From the NCBI GenBank assembly GCA_003505795.1, contig DNXT01000280.1:1-5091 (forward strand): DNA of 5,091 nt. The letters are read 5' to 3'. Positions 1-5,091 of the stretch are shown here, in pieces (position 1 is the stretch's first letter; every line of letters starts with the position of its first letter). The position numbers were made by a program, and so were the translations under genes. This DNA is from Lysobacteraceae bacterium (GTDB lineage: Bacteria > Pseudomonadota > Gammaproteobacteria > Xanthomonadales > Xanthomonadaceae). Under the pieces are notes generated by a model. That model was given only the letters and a program-made list of their open reading frames with translations. It was not told the origin of the DNA and did not search any database.

Positions 1-1534
1 GCCTGCCGCAGCCCAGGGCGGCGGCGAATCCGCGTCCGGCGAAGGCGGCTCTGCCGAATCGCGCGAGGGCGGCAACGCCCAGCGCTTCAACAACCAGAAC
101 CAGAACAACCAGAACCAGCAGGGCGGCGGCAACAATCGCCGCGACCGCTTCCGCAACCGCCGCGACCGCAACCGCGAGCGCTTCGGCGGCAACAACGACG
201 GCATGCCGCAGGACGGCGGCAACGAGCCCTTCGTGCCGCGTCCGCACCCGGCCGTGCCGGAAGGCTTCCCGGCCTACTCGCTGAGCGACCTGAAGCGGAT
301 GCCGGCGCAGAAGCTGCTGGACATCGCCGAGCAGCTGAACATCCAGGAAGGCGTGGCCCGCGCCCGCAAGCAGGACGTGATCTTCGCCCTGCTCAAGGTG
401 CTGACCCGCCACGGCGAAGGCGTCGCCGCCGACGGCGTGCTGGAAATCCTGCCGGACGGCTTCGGCTTCCTGCGCGCGGCCGAGGCCAGCTACCTGGCCG
501 GCCCGGACGACACCTACATCTCGCCCAGCCAGATCCGCCGCTTCAACCTGCGCACTGGCGACCACCTGTCCGGCCGCATCCGCTTCCCCAAGGACGGCGA
601 GCGCTACTTCGCGCTGTCGATCGTGGACACCATCAACGGCGAGCCGCTGGAAGCGTCGAAGAACAAGGTCCTGTTCGAGAACCTGACCCCGCTGTTCCCG
701 CGCAAGCGCTTCACCCTGGAGCGCGGCAACGGTTCCTCCGAAGACATCACCGGCCGCATCCTCGACCTGATGGCGCCGCAGGGCAAGGGCCAGCGCGCGC
801 TGATCGTCTCGCCGCCGAAGGCCGGCAAGACCATGATGATGCAGCAGGTCGCCACCGCCATCACCACCAACCACCCGGAAGTGCACCTGATCGTGCTGCT
901 GGTGGACGAGCGTCCGGAAGAAGTGACCGAAATGCAGCGCACCGTTCGCGGCGAAGTGGTTTCCTCGACCTTCGACGAGCCGGCCGCGCGCCACGTGCAG
1001 GTCGCCGAGATGGTGATCGAGCGCGCCAAGCGCCTGGTCGAGCACAAGAAGGACGTGGTGATCCTGCTCGACTCGATCACCCGCCTGGCGCGCGCCTACA
1101 ACAACGTCGTGCCCAGCTCCGGCAAGGTCCTGACCGGCGGCGTCGACGCCAATGCGCTGCACCGTCCGAAGCGATTCTTCGGCGCGGCGCGCAACGTCGA
1201 GGAAGGCGGCTCGCTGACCATCATCGCCACCGCGCTGGTCGAGACCGGCTCGAAGATGGACGAGGTGATCTACGAGGAGTTCAAGGGCACCGGCAACAGC
1301 GAAGTGCACCTGAACCGCCGCATCGCCGAGAAGCGCGTCTACCCGGCGATCGACATCAACCGCTCCGGCACCCGCCGCGAGGACCTGCTGATCGAGCCGG
1401 AACTGCTGCAGAAGATCTGGATCCTGCGCAAGCTGCTGCACCCGATGGACGAGATCGCGGCGATGGAGTTCCTGCTGGACAAGATGAAGAACACCAAGTC
1501 CAACGACGAGTTCTTCAGCTCGATGAAGCGGTAA
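1..1534 (+). CDS. rho: Transcription termination factor Rho, 5' end outside the window
   Basis: RNA-dependent hexameric ATPase/helicase that binds C-rich nascent RNA and ends transcription. The frame is open from position 2, giving 510 visible residues up to TAA at 1532-1534. The ATG at 203 is internal, because the same frame continues upstream without a stop. Numbered from that Met, the core aligns to E. coli Rho with a constant offset of +25. The primary RNA site is F87, F89, R91, Y105, E133 and Y135. Walker A is SPPKAGKT (203-210, K209). Catalytic Glu is E236 in DERPEE, and Walker B Asp is D290. The Q-loop has K308, V309 and T311, the R-loop Lys is K351, and the arginine finger is R391. 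All key residues are intact, so the enzyme should be active. The part before the core is Gly/Ser/Glu-rich, then Asn/Gln-rich, then Arg-rich, and is probably disordered. E. coli Rho (419 aa) lacks it. The true start and any leader attenuator lie left of the window. Confidence 0.98.
   Translation, partial: PAAAQGGGESASGEGGSAESREGGNAQRFNNQNQNNQNQQGGGNNRRDRFRNRRDRNRERFGGNNDGMPQDGGNEPFVPRPHPAVPEGFPAYSLSDLKRMPAQKLLDIAEQLNIQEGVARARKQDVIFALLKVLTRHGEGVAADGVLEILPDGFGFLRAAEASYLAGPDDTYISPSQIRRFNLRTGDHLSGRIRFPKDGERYFALSIVDTINGEPLEASKNKVLFENLTPLFPRKRFTLERGNGSSEDITGRILDLMAPQGKGQRALIVSPPKAGKTMMMQQVATAITTNHPEVHLIVLLVDERPEEVTEMQRTVRGEVVSSTFDEPAARHVQVAEMVIERAKRLVEHKKDVVILLDSITRLARAYNNVVPSSGKVLTGGVDANALHRPKRFFGAARNVEEGGSLTIIATALVETGSKMDEVIYEEFKGTGNSEVHLNRRIAEKRVYPAIDINRSGTRREDLLIEPELLQKIWILRKLLHPMDEIAAMEFLLDKMKNTKSNDEFFSSMKR
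89..121 (+). repeat. Perfect 15-bp tandem duplication coding an Asn/Gln tract in Rho
   Basis: The unit aacaaccagaaccag occurs twice in a row (89-103 and 104-118), followed by one more cag codon. It is in frame and encodes NNQNQ twice plus Q, an 11-residue Asn/Gln-only tract in the N-terminal extension of Rho. A short perfect in-frame duplication is a typical slippage substrate, so copy number may vary between strains (inference). Confidence 0.9.
137..178 (+). repeat. Imperfect 21-bp tandem repeat coding an Arg-rich tract in Rho
   Basis: Positions 137-157 and 158-178 match at 17 of 21 bases and encode RRDRFRN and RRDRNRE. With the following Arg at 179-181 this makes a strongly basic segment, 9 Arg in 15 residues, inside the Rho extension. 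It lies just after the Asn/Gln tract and a Gly-Gly-Gly-Asn-Asn spacer. A basic low-complexity segment next to the RNA-binding domain could add nonspecific RNA contacts (inference). Confidence 0.8.
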
Positions 1535-1564
1535 CGCGCTTCCCCACAATCCGACGATAGCGAG

Positions 1565-1589
1565 TTCGGTACCCTGACCGGGTACCGGA
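1565..1589 (+). other. Hairpin-forming inverted repeat with two GGTACC palindromes, 3' of rho
   Basis: The arms cggtaccc (1567-1574) and gggtaccg (1580-1587) are perfect complements around a 5-nt loop. One G-U pair (1566/1588) and one T-A pair (1565/1589) extend the stem to 10 bp. No T-run follows, so this is not an intrinsic terminator by itself. It sits 30 bp after the rho stop and 21 bp before the terminator stem. It could protect the rho mRNA 3' end, pause polymerase, or act at DNA level as an operator for the downstream transporter. The sequence does not decide between these. Confidence 0.6.
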
Positions 1590-1610
1590 GCAAGCCGAGC
1601 CCCACAACAC

Positions 1611-1666
1611 AAAAGGGCCGGAGTCACGCACGCGAAAGCGACGCTGACTCCGGCCCTTTTGCTTTT
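1611..1666 (+). terminator. Strong intrinsic terminator after rho
   Basis: The left arm (1611-1626, AAAAGGGCCGGAGTCA) and right arm (1645-1660) are perfect 16-bp complements. The 18-nt loop can fold a further 3-bp stem (1631-1633 with 1638-1640) closed by a GAAA tetraloop. The right arm ends in TTTT, followed by GC and TTTT (1663-1666), giving a broken U-tract. Because the left arm starts with AAAA, the minus-strand transcript also ends in UUUU after the stem, so weaker termination in the other direction is possible. The terminator should separate rho from the transporter gene, whose ATG begins 26 bp after the second T-run. Confidence 0.93.
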
Positions 1667-1692
1667 CACCGCCCATTGCAACCTCGAACCCC

Positions 1693-2874
1693 ATGAACAA
1701 GCCCCTCATCGTCATCTATGGCGCGATCGTGCTCGATGCCATCGGCATCGGCCTGGTATTCCCCATCCTTCCACGGTTGCTGCAAGACCTCACCCACGCC
1801 ACCGACGTCGCGCCGTACATCGGCGCATTGACCGCACTGTACGCGGCGATGCAGTTCGTGTTCGCGCCGCTGCTTGGCGCACTCAGCGATCGCCTCGGCC
1901 GCCGCCCGGTCCTGCTGGTCTCGCTCGCCGGCGCCGCGGTCAACTACCTGTTCCTGGCCTTCGCGCCGAAGCTGTGGATGCTGCTCGTCGGTCGCGCCAT
2001 CGCCGGCCTGACCAGCGCCAACATTTCGGTCGCGCAGGCCTATCTCACCGACATCACGCCCGAAGGCGAGCGCGCGCGGCGCTTTGGCCTGTTCAACGCG
2101 ATGTTCGGGGCCGGCTTCGTCGTCGGTCCGATCCTCGGCGGCCTGCTCGGCGACCACTGGCTGCGCCTGCCTTTCGTCATCGCGGCGGCGCTCAACGCTT
2201 GCAACCTGCTGCTGGCGCTGCGTGCGCTGCCGGAATCGCGCACGCCGAACCCCGGACCGTTCGACCTTGCCGCGCTGAATCCGTTGCGGCCGCTCGGCTG
2301 GGTACTGTCGATGAAGTCGTTGCTGCCCATCCTTGCGATATTCCTCCTGCTGAGCGCCTCCGGCGAGGCCTATGGCACCTGCTGGGCGTTGTGGGGCAAC
2401 GACGCCTATCACTGGAACGGACTGTGGATCGGCCTTTCGCTCGGAACCTTCGGCATTTGCCAGGCGTTGGCGCAGGCCTTTCTGCCCGCCCCGGCGGTGC
2501 GGTTGTTCGGCGAACGCGCCGCCATCCTGATCGGCCTCGCCGGCGCGGGCGTCGCACTGGTGGTCATGGCGTTCGCTCGCCAAGGCTGGATGGTCTTTGC
2601 GATCATGCCGGTGTTCGTGCTGGGCGGCATCGGCGTACCGACGCTGCAATCGCTGGCGACACGGCAGGTCGACGAGGCCCGGCAAGGCCAGTTCCAGGGC
2701 GTGCTGGCCTCCACGACCAGCCTTGCGTCCGTGATCGCGCCGCTGGCGTTCTCGTCCCTGTATTTCGTCCTCCGCCCGCAATGGCCCGGCGCGATCTGGC
2801 TGACGGTCCTCGTGCTCTATGCTCTCGCAGTGCCGCTGGTGCTCGGCCTGAAGCTGCACAAGCCGGAACGCTGA
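1693..2874 (+). CDS. TetA-like MFS (TCR/Tet family) drug efflux transporter
   Basis: Predicted 393-aa inner-membrane secondary transporter with twelve hydrophobic segments in two halves and a hydrophilic central loop at about residues 181-207. Recalled TetA(A) aligns from residue 4 (PLIVI) with few or no gaps and a similar total length (about 399 aa). This supports the ATG at 1693. Conserved features are D15 in TM1, Q54, motif A GALSDRLGRR (62-71), R101, D120, antiporter motif C GAGFVVGPILGG (139-150), the GERAA loop (273-277) and RQVDEARQGQ (324-333). Three positions needed for tetracycline/H+ exchange in TetA(B) differ: D84 is Asn, H257 is Gln and D285 is Ala. A tetracycline substrate is therefore doubtful, and the real substrate is unknown. 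No Shine-Dalgarno is visible before the ATG, and no convincing sigma70 promoter was found in 1535-1692. Codon use is somewhat less GC-biased than in rho or aceK, with ATA, GTA, CCA and several TTT/TTG codons. There is no partner gene such as tetR beside it. Confidence 0.9.
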   Translation: MNKPLIVIYGAIVLDAIGIGLVFPILPRLLQDLTHATDVAPYIGALTALYAAMQFVFAPLLGALSDRLGRRPVLLVSLAGAAVNYLFLAFAPKLWMLLVGRAIAGLTSANISVAQAYLTDITPEGERARRFGLFNAMFGAGFVVGPILGGLLGDHWLRLPFVIAAALNACNLLLALRALPESRTPNPGPFDLAALNPLRPLGWVLSMKSLLPILAIFLLLSASGEAYGTCWALWGNDAYHWNGLWIGLSLGTFGICQALAQAFLPAPAVRLFGERAAILIGLAGAGVALVVMAFARQGWMVFAIMPVFVLGGIGVPTLQSLATRQVDEARQGQFQGVLASTTSLASVIAPLAFSSLYFVLRPQWPGAIWLTVLVLYALAVPLVLGLKLHKPER

Positions 2875-2931
2875 AGCGCGAAGGCGCCCCACCGGCAGAA
2901 AAGCGCACTGCACCGCCATGTGCGGTCGAGT
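2875..2931. other. Convergent intergenic gap without an obvious intrinsic terminator
   Basis: This 57-bp stretch separates the stop codons of the converging transporter and aceK genes. Only weak 5-bp stems are visible: accgc 2912-2916 with gcggt 2922-2926, and the alternative cgcac 2904-2908 with gtgcg 2920-2924. Neither is followed by a T-run on either strand. Termination here is more likely Rho-dependent, or the transcripts overlap (inference). Confidence 0.6.
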
Positions 2932-4671
2932 CTAGGCCAGCCTCAGCGCATCCGCGTAGGGCGGCGTGTCCGGATAGTCGTCCTCGCGCAGGCGCGCCTG
3001 CAGCGCGCGCCACCACTGCGGATCGAACAGCTCGCCGTGGGCCTGGCGGACCGCTTCCAGCATCGGCGCCGGCAGCCCCATGAACAGCGGGAACCGCTCC
3101 GGGAACACGTCGCGCGGGCCGACGTGGAACCAGGGCTCGGCGGCCATCTGCTCCTCGTAGTTGCGCGGCTGCGGCCAGTCGCGGAAGTTGCACTCGGTGA
3201 TCAGGCACAGCTCGTCGTAGTCGTAGAACACCGCGCGCGCGTGCCGGGTGATGCCGAAGTTCTTCAGCAGCATGTCGCCGGGGAAGATGTTGTTGCGCGC
3301 CATGTCCTTGATCGCCTGAGCGTAGTCCAGCGCCGCCAGCCTGGCGGTCTCCGGCACCTGCTCGCGCAGGTACAGGTTCAGCGGGCGCAGGCGCCGCTGC
3401 ACGTAGCAGAGCTCGAAGATCAGATCCTCGCCGTCCTCGCTGATCCCGCGCGCGCAGGTGGCGGACAGTTCCTGCAGCAGCTCCGGCGAGAACCGCGACC
3501 GCGGGAAGCGCAGCGAGCGGTACGGCTGGGCGTCGAGCAGCCGGCCGATGCGATCGAGCTGGAACACCAGCTCGTACTTCTCCTCGACCTGCTGGCGGCT
3601 CATCTGCTTGGGAAAGGCGAAGCGATCGCGGATCACCTTGAACACCAGCGGATAGCTGGGCAGGGTGAACACCGCCATCACCATGCCGGCGGTGCCGTCG
3701 GCGTGCACCAGCTGTTCGCCGGCGTGGCTGCCGAAATGGCGGAAGAAGGTCCGGTAGCGCTCGGTCTTGCCCTGCTTGGCGCGGCCGAGCATGGTGTAGA
3801 GCTCGTCGATCGGCTTGTGGGTGAGCAGGCTGCGCAGGAACACCACCGCGTCGCCGACCGTGGCCAGGTCGGCCTGGAAATAGCTGCGCGAGTTGCTGAA
3901 CAGCTGCGCGACGTCGCTGCGCCGGGTCAGCACCGCCTCGGCGCGCAGCCCGGATTCGTCGTTCACCAGTGCGATCACGCACGGCGAGAAGCGGTGCTCG
4001 CCGAACACGCGGCCGACCAGGTAGGCGCGGCGTTCGCGATAGAACACCGTCTCCAGCAGCTCCACGCTGCGCACCGGATGGTCGCCCCAGTGCGCCAGGT
4101 CGTCCTGCAGGCGCACCGCGATCGCCGCCGCGCAGCGGGTGCGATGGGCGTACGGCACGGCGAACGGGTAGTCGGCCAGCGCCCGCATCAGCATCTCGGC
4201 CAGGCGCCCGGGCGATACCGCATAGGTGTGCCGCGCCACCGGGTGGGTGATCGCGTCGGTCGGCTCGATGTCGAGGGCGACGAACTCGATCCGCGCGTCC
4301 ACGCCCTGGGTGCGGAAGAAGCGCCGGGTAAGCGTGTTGTAGAAGGTCTTGTAGAGCTCCTGGTCGATCAGCCCCTGCAGCAGCTCCTGGTAGTGCTCGC
4401 GTGCCCGCGCCCACAGGCTGCGGTCGTGTGCCTGTCCCATCAGCACCGCGCGCAGGCGCAGCATGCACTCGCCGATGCACTGGTCGTACAGCGCGATGCG
4501 CTCGACCGCGTCCTCGCGCGCGCCGTTCCAGTCGCGCTGCTCGAAGCGGCGCTTGGCGCGCGCGGTGATCTGCGCGAAGCGCGCGTGGTAGTCCTCGAAG
4601 GCTTCGTGGATCGCGCGGCCTATCGCGGCGGCGCGGCGCTCGGACTGCGGCGGGGTGAGAACGCTCGACAT
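2932..4671 (-). CDS. aceK: Isocitrate dehydrogenase kinase/phosphatase AceK
   Basis: Cytoplasmic bifunctional enzyme that phosphorylates and dephosphorylates isocitrate dehydrogenase (Ser113 in E. coli), diverting isocitrate to the glyoxylate shunt during growth on acetate or fatty acids. The 579-aa length matches E. coli AceK (578 aa). The all-helical regulatory domain spans about residues 1-320 and the kinase/phosphatase domain about 321-579. The nucleotide loop is in DGTAGMVMAVFTLP (325-338). With a constant +9 offset from E. coli, ATP-binding K345 (FKVI), catalytic D466 (FPGDML), N471, metal-binding D484 and phosphatase-linked D486 (FYDYDE) are all present, so both activities should be intact. 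I chose the ATG at 4671 over an in-frame GTG at 4701, because the GTG start would overlap the upstream lysR stop and adds no conserved residues. No clear Shine-Dalgarno precedes either start. The stop is TAG at 2934-2932. No aceA or aceB is adjacent, unlike the enterobacterial aceBAK operon. The upstream neighbour on the same strand is a LysR-type regulator gene 13 bp away. Confidence 0.97.
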   Translation of the reverse strand: MSSVLTPPQSERRAAAIGRAIHEAFEDYHARFAQITARAKRRFEQRDWNGAREDAVERIALYDQCIGECMLRLRAVLMGQAHDRSLWARAREHYQELLQGLIDQELYKTFYNTLTRRFFRTQGVDARIEFVALDIEPTDAITHPVARHTYAVSPGRLAEMLMRALADYPFAVPYAHRTRCAAAIAVRLQDDLAHWGDHPVRSVELLETVFYRERRAYLVGRVFGEHRFSPCVIALVNDESGLRAEAVLTRRSDVAQLFSNSRSYFQADLATVGDAVVFLRSLLTHKPIDELYTMLGRAKQGKTERYRTFFRHFGSHAGEQLVHADGTAGMVMAVFTLPSYPLVFKVIRDRFAFPKQMSRQQVEEKYELVFQLDRIGRLLDAQPYRSLRFPRSRFSPELLQELSATCARGISEDGEDLIFELCYVQRRLRPLNLYLREQVPETARLAALDYAQAIKDMARNNIFPGDMLLKNFGITRHARAVFYDYDELCLITECNFRDWPQPRNYEEQMAAEPWFHVGPRDVFPERFPLFMGLPAPMLEAVRQAHGELFDPQWWRALQARLREDDYPDTPPYADALRLA

Positions 4672-4684
4672 GGCCGCAGTGTAC

Positions 4685-5091
4685 TCAGCGCCGGCGCGCA
4701 CGCGGCGTGGCGGCGACCTCGCCCTGCTGCATCCGCCGCATGTGCTGCTCGTGCTCGACCGCCTGCGCCATCAGCCACTGCCGGAACGCGACGAAGCCAC
4801 GATGCGACTGCGAACGTGCCGGATACACCAGGTAGTGCGACCACGACGTCTTCAGGCGCCGCGTCGACAACGGCACCAGCTGCCCGGCGTCGATCAGCAG
4901 GCGGGCGCGGGTGACCCGGCCGAGCGCCACGCCGACCCCGTCCAGCGCGGCCCGGTGATGCGACTCGGAGTCGTCGAACACCGCCACGTAGCGCCGCGGC
5001 GGCGCGCCGCCCTCCAGCGCGAACCAGCGCTCCCACTCGCCGTCGGGGTCGCCGAGCAGCGGCCACTCCGCCAGCGGCCCGCGCTTGCGCA
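4685..5091 (-). CDS. LysR-type transcriptional regulator, GcvA-like, C-terminal part only
   Basis: The frame enters from the right edge and ends at TGA (4687-4685), giving 134 visible residues. It shows the end of a periplasmic-binding-protein-like effector domain. A Trp-rich segment (EWERWF) is followed by FDDSESHHRAALDGVGVALGR, then LLIDAGQLVPL, then a YLVYPAR strand and the closing FRQWLMAQAVEHE helix. This pattern is typical of the GcvA/AmpR-like branch of LysR regulators. The N-terminal winged helix-turn-helix lies outside the window, so DNA-binding ability cannot be judged. The C-terminal tail after the last helix is basic (PRARRR). The inducer and target are unknown. A GTG at 4987 is internal, since the same frame continues upstream with conserved-looking sequence. 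aceK starts 13 bp downstream, which suggests one transcript (inference). LysR genes are often divergent from their main target, so regulation of aceK is not implied by position alone. Confidence 0.85.
   Translation of the reverse strand, partial: RKRGPLAEWPLLGDPDGEWERWFALEGGAPPRRYVAVFDDSESHHRAALDGVGVALGRVTRARLLIDAGQLVPLSTRRLKTSWSHYLVYPARSQSHRGFVAFRQWLMAQAVEHEQHMRRMQQGEVAATPRARRR

Noticed and set aside
203..205. ATG at 203 as the rho start
   Set aside because: The same frame is open to the left edge with a biased, repeat-containing coding sequence, and no Shine-Dalgarno precedes 203.
1585..1653. Possible antiterminator: ccggag at 1585-1590 pairing with ctccgg at 1648-1653
   Set aside because: Only 6 bp, far weaker than the 16-bp terminator stem, so it cannot compete without a protein partner.
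1693..2874. Calling the transporter a tetracycline resistance gene (tetA)
   Set aside because: Overall similarity is clear, but the D84, H257 and D285 equivalents are Asn, Gln and Ala and no tetR is adjacent. The specific gene name is not supported.
1666..2919. A 417-codon - strand frame opposite the transporter
   Set aside because: Gln/Arg/Glu-rich complement frame with no domain signature, a typical high-GC antisense shadow.
1659..3083. A + strand open frame of 474 codons overlapping the transporter
   Set aside because: Arg/Pro-rich out-of-frame reading of the MFS gene. It starts inside the terminator stem, and the MFS frame has clear transmembrane segments and family motifs.
2603..4480. 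A second long - strand open frame (625 codons) in another frame over aceK and the transporter 3' end
   Set aside because: Ala/Arg/Gly/Pro-rich shadow frame without recognisable motifs; it crosses two well-supported genes on opposite strands.
4672..4701. Alternative GTG start for AceK adding ten residues
   Set aside because: It would overlap the 3' end of the upstream lysR gene, has no well-spaced Shine-Dalgarno, and the added residues match nothing in the family. ATG at 4671 gives the usual length.
2920..4914. A long + strand open frame (664 codons) opposite aceK
   Set aside because: It runs antisense to a full-length, motif-complete AceK and has the Arg/Gln/Ala/Val-rich, domain-free composition expected of the complement of a high-GC gene. 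It also overlaps the lysR end.

Overview
The window looks like an ordinary chromosomal stretch from a high-GC gammaproteobacterium, most likely of the Xanthomonadaceae/Lysobacteraceae (Lysobacter, Luteimonas or Stenotrophomonas-like). The reasons are the strong G/C preference at third codon positions, a Rho factor with a long Gly/Asn/Gln/Arg-rich N-terminal extension, and a stand-alone aceK without adjacent aceBA. The taxonomic call is inference; no rRNA is present.

Layout. (1) Positions 1-1534, + strand: the 3' part of rho, still open at the left edge. It holds a low-complexity, probably disordered extension followed by a complete, canonical Rho core. (2) Positions 1535-1692: a 158-bp intergenic stretch with two hairpins, one a GGTACC-containing stem and the other a near-textbook intrinsic terminator with a perfect 16-bp stem. 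(3) Positions 1693-2874, + strand: a 393-aa major facilitator transporter of the TetA/TCR type. Several residues known to be needed for tetracycline/proton exchange in TetA(B) are replaced. (4) A 57-bp convergent gap. (5) Positions 2932-4671, - strand: aceK, the bifunctional isocitrate dehydrogenase kinase/phosphatase that sets flux between the TCA cycle and the glyoxylate shunt. (6) Positions 4685-5091, - strand: the C-terminal 134 residues of a LysR-type regulator of the GcvA-like group, cut by the right edge. It lies 13 bp upstream of aceK, so the two may be co-transcribed.

The genes do not form one pathway. rho is housekeeping, the MFS gene is an insulated single gene behind the rho terminator, and lysR-aceK is a possible two-gene unit read towards the MFS gene. 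I found no mobile element, CRISPR array, tRNA/rRNA or phage gene, and nothing that amounts to a new system. The points most worth a second look are the Asn/Gln-then-Arg-rich Rho extension, the TetA-like pump lacking key acidic and histidine residues, the terminator directly upstream of that pump, and the lysR-aceK linkage.
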